64,000 bases of DNA, taken from assembly GCA_026985055.1 (NCBI GenBank), contig JALSQZ010000066.1:1-64000 (forward strand), given 5' to 3'. This DNA comes from Sedimenticola sp. GTDB lineage: Bacteria > Pseudomonadota > Gammaproteobacteria > Chromatiales > Chromatiaceae. This document shows positions 17,554-26,936 of the stretch, piece by piece (within the stretch, counting starts at the first letter, position 1; the number at the start of each line of letters is the position of its first letter). A program made the position numbers and the translations under genes. The notes beneath the pieces were generated by a model that saw nothing but the letters and a program-made list of their open reading frames with translations, was not told where the DNA came from and searched no databases.

Positions 17554-18455
17554 ATTATGAATCTCCCCGAATCCTCCTGTTCGGCCACAACGGGCAGATC
17601 GCCTGGGAGTTGCGCCGCAGTCTTGCCACCTTGGGTTCGGTGGTTACTGCGGGGCTGGATGGCGCTGATCACGAACTGGATCTTGGCGACGGCGATGCCC
17701 TGAGGCGGTTGGTGCATGAACTGAACCCCGGGTTGATGGTTAATGCCGCCGCCTATACCGCTGTCGATCAGGCTGAATCGGAACCGGAGCTGGCCCGGCG
17801 CCTGAACGCGGATGTGGTAGGGGAGATGGGACAGCTGGGCGCGGCACTGAATTGCCCTGTGTTGCACTATTCCACAGATTACGTATTTTCCGGCAAGGGC
17901 GACCGGCCCTGGAAGGAAAATGACGAGCCGGACCCCAAAAGCGTGTACGGAAAAACCAAGCTGGACGGGGAACGCGCCCTGTTGGCCTCCCGGGCGGACT
18001 GTCTGATTCTGCGCACGGCCTGGGTGTATGGCGGACGAGGGCGGAATTTCCTGCTCAGCATGCAGCGTCTGTTCCGGGAAAAGGACTCTCTTGGCGTGGT
18101 CGCGGATCAGTTTGGTGCGCCCACCTGGTCGCGCTTGATTGCCGAAGCCACCGCCCAGTTGCTGGCCCAGTGCCGTACCGCGGACGGGGGGTTCAGTTTT
18201 GGCGAACATCGGGAAGAGATCTTCCATCTCAGCGCCGAAGGTCAGGCCAGCTGGTTCGATTTCGCCCGTGCCATTCTCGATGCGGGCAATGAAAGCTGCA
18301 GGCTGGAGCCCCTGGCCACCGGGGAATATCCAACCGCTGCGGTGCGACCGGCCTATTCGGTGCTGAACAACAACCGCTTGTGGCAGGTCTGGGGCATCCG
18401 GCTGCCGCACTGGCGTGAGTCATTGGCGCTCTGTCTGGAAGAACGGGACGGTTAA
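17550..18455 (+). CDS. rfbD: dTDP-4-dehydrorhamnose reductase
   Basis: Final, NAD(P)H-dependent step giving dTDP-L-rhamnose. 301 residues with LFGHNGQIAWEL (a variant of GxxGQLG) at residue 10, VNAAAYTAVDQAE near 65, STDYVFSG near 110 and the catalytic YGKTKLDGE near 131. It ends the rhamnose set; the acyltransferase gene follows after 12 bp. Confidence 0.96.
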   Translation: MNYESPRILLFGHNGQIAWELRRSLATLGSVVTAGLDGADHELDLGDGDALRRLVHELNPGLMVNAAAYTAVDQAESEPELARRLNADVVGEMGQLGAALNCPVLHYSTDYVFSGKGDRPWKENDEPDPKSVYGKTKLDGERALLASRADCLILRTAWVYGGRGRNFLLSMQRLFREKDSLGVVADQFGAPTWSRLIAEATAQLLAQCRTADGGFSFGEHREEIFHLSAEGQASWFDFARAILDAGNESCRLEPLATGEYPTAAVRPAYSVLNNNRLWQVWGIRLPHWRESLALCLEERDG

Positions 18456-18467
18456 CGGCAGGGTATC

Positions 18468-19394
18468 GTGGCGAACAAGTACAAGGGGGTGCCGCTTTAT
18501 CATCCTCGTCTGTGGCCCACCTGGGTCGGAGTGGGGGTGCTGCGGCTGGTGGCCTTCATGCCCTATGGCCTGATTCTGCGTCTCGGTCCCTGGCTGGGAC
18601 GCGCCTATGCCCGAGCGTTGCCCAAGCGCCGCATGATTGCCCAAACCAATATCCAGCTGTGTTTCGCTGAACAGACGCCTGAATGGCGGGAGCAGTTGCT
18701 GCGGGACAGTTTCGACAGCCTGGGCATTACCCTGCTGGAGGCGCCCCTGGCCTGGTGGGCTTCATGCCGGCGCATGGAAAAACTGGCGCATGTTCACGGC
18801 CTGGAAAACCTCCAGGATGCGCTGGCATCGGGAAAGGGCGTGTTACTGCTTTCCGCGCATCTGAACAGCCCCGAGTTTGGCGGACGTCTGCTGGTGCATG
18901 AGCAGGAATATGCAGCCATGTACCGCCCTTCCAACAACCCGGTCATCGACAGAATCATCAGCCGGGCGCGGAGTCGCTGGTTGTCCACCCTGATACCCCG
19001 GCACAACGCGCGTGCCGCAGTGCGCGCGCTTAAACAGGGGTGGGCCCTATGGTATGCTGTGGACCAGAATGCGGGGCGCCGTGAGTCGGTGTTTGCCGAC
19101 TTCTTCGGCATTCCCGCATCTACCAACCCGGCCACGGCCCGGTTGGCCAGGCTCAGTGGTGCTGTGGTCGTTCCCTTTCGCGCGGTGCGCAGGCAGGACG
19201 GCAAGGGTCATGACCTCTTTCTCGAGCCGCCCTGGGAAGACTTTCCCACGGGCGATCTTGTTGCTGACACTCAACGGGTGAACGACCTGGTGGAGAGATG
19301 GGTGCGTGAGACCCCGGAACAATACATGTGGATACACCGTCGCTTCAGAACCCGTCCGCAACGCTCTGATCCGCGTATCTATCCGGTCGATTGA
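18468..19394 (+). CDS. Lipid A acyltransferase, LpxL/HtrB family
   Basis: Adds a secondary acyl chain to the Kdo-lipid A precursor at the inner membrane. 308 residues from a GTG start, with an N-terminal membrane segment (VGVGVLRLVAFMPYGLILRL) and the H-x4-E catalytic motif in SAHLNSPEFGG near residue 125. MYRPSNNP, NAGRRESVFADFFG and the late WIHRRFRTRP also match the family. Whether it is LpxL- or LpxM-like cannot be settled from motifs. msbA starts right after its stop codon. Confidence 0.9.
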   Translation: MANKYKGVPLYHPRLWPTWVGVGVLRLVAFMPYGLILRLGPWLGRAYARALPKRRMIAQTNIQLCFAEQTPEWREQLLRDSFDSLGITLLEAPLAWWASCRRMEKLAHVHGLENLQDALASGKGVLLLSAHLNSPEFGGRLLVHEQEYAAMYRPSNNPVIDRIISRARSRWLSTLIPRHNARAAVRALKQGWALWYAVDQNAGRRESVFADFFGIPASTNPATARLARLSGAVVVPFRAVRRQDGKGHDLFLEPPWEDFPTGDLVADTQRVNDLVERWVRETPEQYMWIHRRFRTRPQRSDPRIYPVD

Positions 19395-21170
19395 ATGAAA
19401 AAGCGCGACCACGTCAGCCTGACAGAGAGCAAGGAGCTGTATTTTCGTCTCCTGCGCCATGTGCGTCCCTATTGGCATGCATTTGCCGTGGCCATCGGTT
19501 TTACGGTGTTTCTGGCCGCTACCGAACCCGCCATTCCCTATCTCATGAAGCCGCTGATGGACAAGGCCTTCGTCGCGCGGGATCAGCAGTACATGTTCTG
19601 GATGCCCATTGCCCTGCTGCTGCTGTATGTGGTGCGCGGCATTTCCGCCTTCGTCAGCCGGGTCGCCTTCCAGTGGGTGGCGGGCAAGGTGGTGCTGGAT
19701 CTGCGCAAGGAAATGTTCGAACGCATCCTTGCCTTGCCTGTGTCCTATTTCGATGCCCATGCCACGGGCAATCTCATTGCCAAGGTCACTTATGATGTTA
19801 CCCAGGTGACCACTGCCGCCACCCGGGTGCTGGTGGTGCTGTTGCGCGATGGTCTGTCGGTCATCGGACTGCTGGGGTTCATGCTCTGGACCAACTGGAA
19901 GTTCACCCTGGTGGTGTCCGTTCTTCTCCCGGTGATGCTGTTGTTCGTGCGTTTCGTGTCCGGACGCATGCGCCGTTCCAGCCGGCGGCTGCAGGAAACC
20001 ATGGGAGAGATGACCCATGCCCTGGAAGAGGCCACTCGCGGCAACCGCATCGTCAAGGTCTATGGTGGGCAGGCGTATGAGCGCAAGCGTTTCAACAAAC
20101 TGGCCAACTGGGTGCGCCGGCATCGTTTCAAGCTCAAGGTGGCGGATGCCACGAGCGCGCCCATTGTGGAATTCATTGGCGCCATGATGATCGCCCTGCT
20201 GATCTACCTGGGCACCGGTCAGCTGGGCGGCGAGCCCATGACCGTAGGCGAGTTTACTTCCTTCTTCTCTGCGCTTGGATTGTTGTTTCCGCCCATCAAG
20301 CGCCTCACCGCCATCAACCAGCCCCTGCAGACGGGGCTGGCCGGGGCGGAATCCGTATTTGCCCTGGTGGATGAAGACAGCGAGAGGGATACCGGAGAGA
20401 AATCCCTGGAAAAGGTGCGCGGCGCCATCCGTTTCGAGCATGTCCGCTTCCGCTACGCCCAGGGTGGCGGCGATGCTCTGCGCGACATCAGTTTTACCAT
20501 CGAGCCGGGTCAGAGCGTGGCGCTGGTGGGTGCGTCCGGCAGCGGCAAAACCACTATCGCTGCCCTGATCCCCCGTTTCTATGATCCCAGCGAGGGACGC
20601 ATCTTGCTGGATGATCAGCCCCTGGAGGAGATTCGCCTGTTGGATCTGCGCCGGCAGATCGCCTATGTGGGCCAGGAATCAGTGCTGTTCAATGACAGCG
20701 TGGCGGCCAATATTTGCTATGGCATGCCGGAGCCGCCGGATCGGGAACGCCTGGAAGCCGCTGCCCGGGCCGCGCATGCCCTGGAATTCATACGCGATCT
20801 GCCCGAGGGCTTCGATACCCTGATAGGCGAGGATGGGGTGCGCCTGTCCGGAGGGCAACGTCAGCGTATCGCCATCGCCCGGGCCTTGCTCAAGGATGCG
20901 CCGATACTGATACTCGACGAGGCCACTTCCGCCCTGGACACGCTGTCCGAGCGCCATGTGCAGGCGGCGCTGCGCAATCTGATGCAAAACCGGTCCACCC
21001 TGGTCATCGCCCATCGCCTGTCCACCATAGAGAACGCCGACCGGATTCTGGTGATCCAGGAAGGACAAATCGTAGAGGCGGGCACGCATGAAGAGCTGAT
21101 TGCGCGCATGGGAGAGTACGCCAAGCTGTATAATATCCAGACAGAGAAGCAGCAGGCAGAAGATCGATGA
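19395..21170 (+). CDS. msbA: Lipid A export ATP-binding/permease protein MsbA
   Basis: Homodimeric ABC exporter that flips lipid A-core across the inner membrane. 591 residues: six membrane helices in the first ~320, then the nucleotide-binding domain with Walker A GASGSGKTT near 378, the signature LSGGQRQRIAIAR near 484, Walker B ILILDEATSALD near 505 and the H-loop IAHRLST. It directly follows the acyltransferase gene and overlaps the methyltransferase gene by 4 bp. Confidence 0.96.
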   Translation: MKKRDHVSLTESKELYFRLLRHVRPYWHAFAVAIGFTVFLAATEPAIPYLMKPLMDKAFVARDQQYMFWMPIALLLLYVVRGISAFVSRVAFQWVAGKVVLDLRKEMFERILALPVSYFDAHATGNLIAKVTYDVTQVTTAATRVLVVLLRDGLSVIGLLGFMLWTNWKFTLVVSVLLPVMLLFVRFVSGRMRRSSRRLQETMGEMTHALEEATRGNRIVKVYGGQAYERKRFNKLANWVRRHRFKLKVADATSAPIVEFIGAMMIALLIYLGTGQLGGEPMTVGEFTSFFSALGLLFPPIKRLTAINQPLQTGLAGAESVFALVDEDSERDTGEKSLEKVRGAIRFEHVRFRYAQGGGDALRDISFTIEPGQSVALVGASGSGKTTIAALIPRFYDPSEGRILLDDQPLEEIRLLDLRRQIAYVGQESVLFNDSVAANICYGMPEPPDRERLEAAARAAHALEFIRDLPEGFDTLIGEDGVRLSGGQRQRIAIARALLKDAPILILDEATSALDTLSERHVQAALRNLMQNRSTLVIAHRLSTIENADRILVIQEGQIVEAGTHEELIARMGEYAKLYNIQTEKQQAEDR

Positions 21171-21895
21171 CCGAACACAAGACCAAAGACGTGGAGGAAA
21201 AGCCGGGCGAGCTGATGTTTTCTTCCGTGTACACCCAGCAACGGGCGGAACGTTATTTCAACAAGCATCAGGAAAACCTCAGCCGGCGCCTGTCAGACTG
21301 GCGGGAAAAGCAGATTGCGCGCAAGGTGCTGGAGATGGCGGGCAACCCCCGTTCGGTGCTGGATCTGCCCTGTGGCGCCGGGCGCTTCTGGCCGATACTT
21401 GCCGAAGCCCCTGAACGCAAGCTGCTGGCCGCGGATTACAGCGAGAACATGCTGCATACAGCGCGGAAATTCCAGCCCGCGGAGCTGGTGGAGCGCTTCC
21501 ATATATTTCAGACCTCGGCTTTCGACATACAGCTGGAAGACCAGGCTGTGGAACATATCTTCTGCATGCGCCTCATGCATCATATTGGCAAGGCGGCTGA
21601 TCGCATGAGGATTCTGCAGGAGTTCCATCGTGTCAGCAGTGACAGCGTGAGTCTGTCCCTTTGGGTGGATGGCAACTACAAGGGCTGGCGCCGCCGTCGT
21701 CTGGAAGCCCAGCGGGCGTCAGGGAAGAAGGAATTCAAGCGCAGATTTCAGGATCGCTTCGTCCAGTCTCCGGCGGTGCTGGAAAAGGAGTTCGACGAGG
21801 CGGGCTTCCACATTCTCGGCAAGGTGGATTTTCTGCCCGCTTATTCCCACTGGCGCACCTATGTGTTGCGCAGAAAAGACCGGTCGGCGGCATGA
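21167..21895 (+). CDS. Class I SAM-dependent methyltransferase
   Basis: 242 residues with motif I VLDLPCGAGRFWP near residue 62, AADYSENML near 86 and a post-motif IFCMRLMHHIG near 127. It is soluble. Its place between msbA and a small LPS-kinase-like gene, with 4-bp overlaps on both sides, suggests modification of an LPS-core or lipid A component. The substrate is unknown. Confidence 0.82.
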   Translation: MTEHKTKDVEEKPGELMFSSVYTQQRAERYFNKHQENLSRRLSDWREKQIARKVLEMAGNPRSVLDLPCGAGRFWPILAEAPERKLLAADYSENMLHTARKFQPAELVERFHIFQTSAFDIQLEDQAVEHIFCMRLMHHIGKAADRMRILQEFHRVSSDSVSLSLWVDGNYKGWRRRRLEAQRASGKKEFKRRFQDRFVQSPAVLEKEFDEAGFHILGKVDFLPAYSHWRTYVLRRKDRSAA

Positions 21896-22566
21896 AGCAG
21901 GTCAGCAGACAAGAGCACGAGGCGCTGGTGGCGAATGCCCGGGTGCTGGAGGAACAGTCCTTTGGCGTGAAGGTGTGGTTGCTGCCGGATCAGCGCGTTG
22001 TGAAGATGTTCCGCGTCAAGCGCCGTTTCAGCTCCGGGCGTCTGTACCCCTACAATCTGCGGTTCGCGCGCAATGCGGCTCGTCTCCAGGCCCGCGGCGT
22101 GGCGGCGCCCAATATCCTGGAAACCTTTTTCTGTCCCGAGATAGAGCGCCATGGCGTAGTCTATGAACGGCTGGAAGGGGAGCCTTTCTATGAACTGTTC
22201 CAGAACAACATGGATGAGGCTCTGTTCGAGACCCTGGCAGGTTTTCTCGCTGAGCTGCATGAAAAAGGCGTCTATTTCCGTTCCGTGCATCCGGGCAACG
22301 TATTGCTCAAATCCGATGGGAGCATGGGGCTTATTGATATCCAGGATCTTCGTTTCTGGCCCTGGGCGCTGAATCGTTCCTTGCGGGCGAGAAATTTCCG
22401 TCATCTGTACAACAGTGACGAACACAGTCTGGCCATGCGCGAATTTGGTTTCGAACGATTCGTGGATCTCTATTTGAAACAGCTGCCACGCGAAGAAAGC
22501 TACCGTAACTCACTCAAGCCCCTGATCATGGACTTCGATCGGGCCTGGGAACGAAAGAGAAAATGA
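21892..22566 (+). CDS. Small LPS-kinase-like protein (Kdo/WaaP kinase superfamily)
   Basis: About 224 residues, starting at the ATG that overlaps the methyltransferase stop; the longer frame to 21661 is a shadow. VVKMFRVKRRFSS gives the lysine strand. YFRSVHPGNVLL near 130 replaces the usual HGD-x-K-x-x-N loop: His, Gly and Asn are kept but the catalytic Asp is not obvious. GLIDIQDLRF gives the metal Asp. Similar genes sit beside msbA/hldE in Pseudomonas (from memory). The missing Asp makes catalysis uncertain. Confidence 0.72.
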   Translation: MKQVSRQEHEALVANARVLEEQSFGVKVWLLPDQRVVKMFRVKRRFSSGRLYPYNLRFARNAARLQARGVAAPNILETFFCPEIERHGVVYERLEGEPFYELFQNNMDEALFETLAGFLAELHEKGVYFRSVHPGNVLLKSDGSMGLIDIQDLRFWPWALNRSLRARNFRHLYNSDEHSLAMREFGFERFVDLYLKQLPREESYRNSLKPLIMDFDRAWERKRK

Positions 22567-22613
22567 CACAGAGGCAGGAGCACTCCTGCCGCCAAACGAT
22601 CAGGAGAAAGAAT

Positions 22614-23465
22614 ATGAAAACCATTATCACAACCCTGCTGGCGGGGCTTTGCGCCGGGCTCAGTGTTTCCACCCTGGCGGCTGCTCCGGAGCCCTTGCGC
22701 AGCAGTTATGCCGATATTGGCGAAGCCATGGAATTCAAGTTGGGATGGCAGAGCTTTAAGGGAATGGAACTGGATGAGGCCGACGACCTGGAAGGCTGGA
22801 CGGCCACTGCTCAGGCTGTGTTTCCCTTTTCCGGGAAGTACCAGCTGCGCATCGATTTTCCTTTCAAGACGAATGCCGATGCCGTGGTCAAGGACAATCA
22901 GCCCATGCAACAGGGGGAAAATATCGATGTGGAAGGTTATGGTGGCGTGTTCGATTTTCTCACCGTGACTTTTGAACATCAGTTGGTATTTGCGGAAAAC
23001 GCCGGCTACAACCTGTCTTACTATGTGGGCGGAGGCCGGGTGCCTGATCGCCTGGATACCACCAAGCGGGATCTGAAGAACCCTGACGAGATGGATCCCT
23101 TCAACCATACCGGCATGGTGTTCATGGGCGGTGTGAAATTCGACCGGGTGCACAGCTTCGGCCAGATCATCGCCAATGCCGGCCTGCGCTATTACACTGA
23201 CAGTGACGATCTGCATCCGGCAGGGGACGACAGTTTCCCGGCGCTGGATGCCAGGGTGGCAGCGGTATTCTCGCCCTGGGGCATGTTGCATCCTGCCGTG
23301 GAACTAACCTATTTGGGGGACTTTTCCGATCTCAACCAGTTCAGTGTGGTGCCCCAATTGCTGCTTCCCTACAAGGACATGACCTTCAAGGCCGGCGCGG
23401 AAATCGGTCTGGGAGGCAATGGCAACGAGCTGGGCGCCATGTTGCAGGCCAGCTTCCGTTTCTGA
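22614..23465 (+). CDS. Probable outer-membrane beta-barrel protein
   Basis: 283 residues with a clear signal peptide (MKTIITTLLAGLCAGLSVSTLAAA). The mature part has alternating hydrophobic/polar strands, aromatic girdle residues and ends in SFRF, a C-terminal Phe typical for BAM recognition. It starts at the ATG preceded by AGGAGAAAG. It lies between the small kinase gene and hldE. I do not recognise the specific family; an LPS-related or transport role would be a guess. Confidence 0.75.
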   Translation: MKTIITTLLAGLCAGLSVSTLAAAPEPLRSSYADIGEAMEFKLGWQSFKGMELDEADDLEGWTATAQAVFPFSGKYQLRIDFPFKTNADAVVKDNQPMQQGENIDVEGYGGVFDFLTVTFEHQLVFAENAGYNLSYYVGGGRVPDRLDTTKRDLKNPDEMDPFNHTGMVFMGGVKFDRVHSFGQIIANAGLRYYTDSDDLHPAGDDSFPALDARVAAVFSPWGMLHPAVELTYLGDFSDLNQFSVVPQLLLPYKDMTFKAGAEIGLGGNGNELGAMLQASFRF

Positions 23466-23471
23466 GGATTC

Positions 23472-24899
23472 ATGAGAGAGCTGCCGGATTTTTCCAAGGC
23501 GCGGGTGCTGGTCGTCGGCGATTTGATGCTGGATCGCTACTGGCATGGCGCCACGGAGCGTATTTCACCGGAAGCTCCGGTGCCGGTGGTGCATGTGCAT
23601 GATGAGGAGGGGCGCGCCGGCGGCAGTGGCAATGTGGCGGTGAATATCGCCGCCCTGGGGGGAAAGGTATCCCTGCTGGGGCTGGTGGGAGAGGATGGCG
23701 CTGCCGACAGTCTGGAAAGCGCTCTGCAAGAGGCAGAGGTGGATACCCATCTGTTCCGCCAGCCAGGCTACCCCACCATTACCAAGCTGCGGGTCATCAG
23801 CCGCCATCAGCAGCTCATCCGCCTGGATTTCGAGGATGGTTTTCCCGAGCATGACCCCGGCGCCATGCTGGAGCATTTCAATACCCTGCTTGCGGAACAC
23901 GATGTGGTCGTGCTTTCTGACTACGGCAAGGGCACCCTGGCCGATCCCCAGGCATGGATCTCCCTGGCAAGGCGGGCTGGCCTGCCGGTGCTCATCGATC
24001 CCAAGGGACAGGATTTTTCCCGCTACCGGGGCGCCACCCTGATTACGCCCAATCTGTCTGAATTCGAAACAGTGGCGGGTTCCAGTGGCAGCCAGGAACA
24101 ACTGGAAAGCGCCGCGCACAAACTGATCCGGGATTGTGAACTGGACGCCCTGCTGATCACCAGGGGCGAGCAGGGAATGAGTCTGGTCAATCTGAACCGG
24201 GAGGTACATCATCTGCCCACCCGCGCCCGGGAAGTGTTCGATGTCACCGGTGCCGGGGATACCGTCATTGCCACTCTTGCGGCTGCCCTGGCGGTGGGGC
24301 AGAGCATGGAGGCGGCCACCGCCCTGGCCAATCTCGCGGCGGGGATGGTCGTTGGCAAACTGGGCACGGCCAGTGTCAGTGCTGCCGAGCTGGAGCAGGG
24401 GCTGCAGGAACAGCGTCTCGCCGAGCATGGGGTGGTCAGTGAGGATTTGCTTGTGGACCTGGTGGCCGCGGCGCGCAGCCGGGGCGAACGCGTGGTGTTC
24501 ACCAATGGCTGTTTCGATCTGCTGCATGCGGGGCATGTCACCTACCTGGAACAGGCCAGCCGTCTCGGGGATCGCCTCATCGTGGCAGTGAACGTGGATG
24601 AAACCGTACGCCAGCTCAAGGGGCCGGAGCGTCCGGTGAATCCTTTGGAAAACCGTATGCACGTGCTCGCCGCCCTGGGATTCGTGGACTGGGTGGTGCC
24701 CTTTGCCGAAGCAACCCCGGAGCGCCTCATCTGTCGCCTGAAGCCGGATCTGCTGGTCAAGGGGGGCGACAATGATCCGGATGCCATTCCCGGCGCTGCC
24801 TGTGTGCGCGAAGCCGGAGGCGAGGTGCGCGTGCTCGATTATATTCAGGGAGTCTCTACTACCGCCATTGTGGACAGCATAAAGGAGCGCAACAGATGA
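23472..24899 (+). CDS. hldE: Bifunctional heptose 7-phosphate kinase / heptose 1-phosphate adenylyltransferase
   Basis: Makes ADP-D-glycero-heptose for the LPS inner core. 475 residues: a ribokinase-fold domain (1-~318, with GGSGNVAVNIAALGG and DVTGAGDTVIA near 258) and a nucleotidyltransferase domain (from ~338, with TNGCFDLLHAGHVTYL near 343 and VKGGDNDPDAIPGA). Both catalytic motifs are intact. It is followed by 118 bp without a recognisable gene. Confidence 0.97.
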   Translation: MRELPDFSKARVLVVGDLMLDRYWHGATERISPEAPVPVVHVHDEEGRAGGSGNVAVNIAALGGKVSLLGLVGEDGAADSLESALQEAEVDTHLFRQPGYPTITKLRVISRHQQLIRLDFEDGFPEHDPGAMLEHFNTLLAEHDVVVLSDYGKGTLADPQAWISLARRAGLPVLIDPKGQDFSRYRGATLITPNLSEFETVAGSSGSQEQLESAAHKLIRDCELDALLITRGEQGMSLVNLNREVHHLPTRAREVFDVTGAGDTVIATLAAALAVGQSMEAATALANLAAGMVVGKLGTASVSAAELEQGLQEQRLAEHGVVSEDLLVDLVAAARSRGERVVFTNGCFDLLHAGHVTYLEQASRLGDRLIVAVNVDETVRQLKGPERPVNPLENRMHVLAALGFVDWVVPFAEATPERLICRLKPDLLVKGGDNDPDAIPGAACVREAGGEVRVLDYIQGVSTTAIVDSIKERNR

Positions 24900-25017
24900 T
24901 GAATTTCTCCGTATCCCTCCTTGCCGGGTGTCAATACATGGCTCGGAGCGGTATGCGCATGGCCACGTCGGATAATACTGTCCTGCGCTCGGATTGAAGA
25001 CGGCCGGTACGACTTGG

Positions 25018-26172
25018 ATGCAGCTCGATCTGCTCATTTTCGGTGGCGGCATTGCAGGTATGTGGACGCTGCTGCGCGCCCGTCAGGCCGGTTATCGGGC
25101 CTTGTTGCTGGAATCAGCGGCCTTGGGCGGAGTGCAGTCCATTGCATCCCAGGGGATCATTCATGGCGGTACCAAGTACGCCCTCAAGGGTGCGGTTACC
25201 GAATCCACCCGCGCCATCGCCGACATGCCGGGCATCTGGCGCGATGCCCTGGCGGGACAGGGCGATATCGATCTGTCCGGTGTACGGCTGTTGTCTGGGC
25301 ACCAGTACCTTTGGTCCAGCGGCAGCCTCGGTTCTTCCCTGGCGAATCTGTTTGCCAGCAAGCTCATGCAGAGCCGGGTGGCCTCCCTGAAGCGCGATGC
25401 CTTTCCCGCCCCATTCGATTCGCCCCGCTTTCGTGGCAGCCTGTATCGCTTGCAGGAGCCGGTACTGGATACCGCTTCCCTGATGCAATGTCTGGCGGAT
25501 CAGGCGAAATCCTGGTGTTATCGTTATGAACCTGAAAACATGATCGTAACCACAGACCATGTCCGTATCGGAGAGCTTGAAATCAGGCCGCAACGGGTGT
25601 TGCTGGCTGCGGGACAGGGCAATGCTTCCCTCCTGCCCCGCTGGGGACTGAACACGCCCAAGATGCAGACCCGGCCTTTGCACATGGTCATGGTCCGGGG
25701 CAAGTTGCCGCCGGTGTATGCCCATTGCCTGGGGGCGAGCAGCAATCCGCGCCTCACCATCACCAGCTATCCCCTGGAAAAAGACGTATCGGTCTGGTAT
25801 CTCGGTGGGCAGCTGGCGGAAAGCGGAGTGGATCGCCGCCCGGCGGAGCAGATTGCCCGCGCCCGTGCGGAACTGGAAAAGCTGTTACCCTGGATGGATT
25901 TTGCTTCCCTGGACTGGGCGACCCTGCCCATCGACCGGGCGGAAGTGGCTACTCCCGGTGGTAAGCGCCCGGATGACTGCTTTCTTGGTGGCACGGGTTC
26001 GCTGATGACCACCTGGCCTACCAAGCTGGCCTTCGCCCCGCGCCTGGCGGACAAGGTGCTGGAGAAACTGTTGCAGGAAGGCGTGGAAGTATCGGCGGAA
26101 GAGCCCCCGCCTCTTGATCTGCCCGAGCCGCCCCTGGCGGCGCTGCCCTGGGAGCAGGCCTCATGGAGCTGA
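25018..26172 (+). CDS. FAD-dependent oxidoreductase (DAO-like)
   Basis: About 384 residues with an N-terminal dinucleotide fold, LLIFGGGIAGMW near residue 5, SQGIIHGGTKY (substrate/FAD region) near 45 and LLAAGQGN near 193. The frame is open upstream to a TTG at 24994, but the ATG at 25018 places the fold at the N-terminus as usual. The next gene overlaps by 10 bp. A similar oxidoreductase and aldo/keto reductase pair lies beside hldE/waaA in Pseudomonas (from memory). Substrate unknown. Confidence 0.78.
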   Translation: MQLDLLIFGGGIAGMWTLLRARQAGYRALLLESAALGGVQSIASQGIIHGGTKYALKGAVTESTRAIADMPGIWRDALAGQGDIDLSGVRLLSGHQYLWSSGSLGSSLANLFASKLMQSRVASLKRDAFPAPFDSPRFRGSLYRLQEPVLDTASLMQCLADQAKSWCYRYEPENMIVTTDHVRIGELEIRPQRVLLAAGQGNASLLPRWGLNTPKMQTRPLHMVMVRGKLPPVYAHCLGASSNPRLTITSYPLEKDVSVWYLGGQLAESGVDRRPAEQIARARAELEKLLPWMDFASLDWATLPIDRAEVATPGGKRPDDCFLGGTGSLMTTWPTKLAFAPRLADKVLEKLLQEGVEVSAEEPPPLDLPEPPLAALPWEQASWS

Positions 26173-26936
26173 GAGACCTGGGCAGCACCGGTATCCGGGT
26201 CAGCCCCCTGGGACTGGGCACGGTGAAGTTTGGCCGCAACCAGCAGGTCAAATATCCTTCCTCCTTCGAGATCCCGGGGGATGCCTCTGTAGCGCATATC
26301 CTGGAAGTGGCCCGGGAACTGGGCATCAACCTGCTGGACACTGCGCCAGCCTATGGCGTGGCGCAACAGCGCCTTGGAAAGCTGTTGCCCGGTATCAGGC
26401 AGGAATGGGTGATCGTTTCCAAGGTGGGAGAGATTTTCGAAAATGGCGAATCCCGTTTCGATTTTTCCTATGCGCATACCCTGGCTTGCGTGGAGCAAAG
26501 CCTGCGGGAGCTGCGTACGGATTACCTGGACTGCGTTCTCATTCATTCCAATGGCGACGACCTGCGCATTCTGCGGGAGGAGGGTGCGCTGGATGCCCTG
26601 CGCGAGCTCAAGCAGCGCGGCCTGATCCGCGCTCACGGCATGTCCTCCAAGACCGTGGAAGGCGGGCTGCAGGTGGTGCGGGACATGGACGTGGTCATGG
26701 CCACCGCCAACCTGCAATATGATGACGAGCGGCCGGTGCTGGAGGCGGCTCGGGAACAGGGCAAGGGTGTGCTGGTAAAAAAAGGACTGATGAGCGGTCA
26801 TATACCCGGCATCGAAGGGGTGAGGGCGGCCATGACCCATGTATTTTCCCTGCCGGGAGTGAGCAGCATGATTGTCGGCACCATAGACGAAGGGCATTTG
26901 CGTCAAAATGTTGCGCTGGCGGATGAACTGGCATGA
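26163..26936 (+). CDS. Aldo/keto reductase family protein
   Basis: 257 residues, somewhat short for the family. It shows LGSTGIRVSPLGLGTVKFG, the DTAPAYG motif with the catalytic Tyr near residue 62, VSKVGE with the catalytic Lys near 80, and VLIHSNGDD in place of the usual His loop. The start overlaps the FAD oxidoreductase gene and the stop overlaps waaA by 4 bp, so all three are likely co-expressed. Substrate unknown. Confidence 0.85.
   Translation: MELRDLGSTGIRVSPLGLGTVKFGRNQQVKYPSSFEIPGDASVAHILEVARELGINLLDTAPAYGVAQQRLGKLLPGIRQEWVIVSKVGEIFENGESRFDFSYAHTLACVEQSLRELRTDYLDCVLIHSNGDDLRILREEGALDALRELKQRGLIRAHGMSSKTVEGGLQVVRDMDVVMATANLQYDDERPVLEAAREQGKGVLVKKGLMSGHIPGIEGVRAAMTHVFSLPGVSSMIVGTIDEGHLRQNVALADELA

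Noticed and set aside
19047..20441. 464-codon - strand frame
   Set aside because: Antisense to the acyltransferase gene and msbA; no motif.
24900..25017. Possible small gene between hldE and the FAD oxidoreductase gene
   Set aside because: Only short frames without start context; no hairpin with a T-run was seen either.
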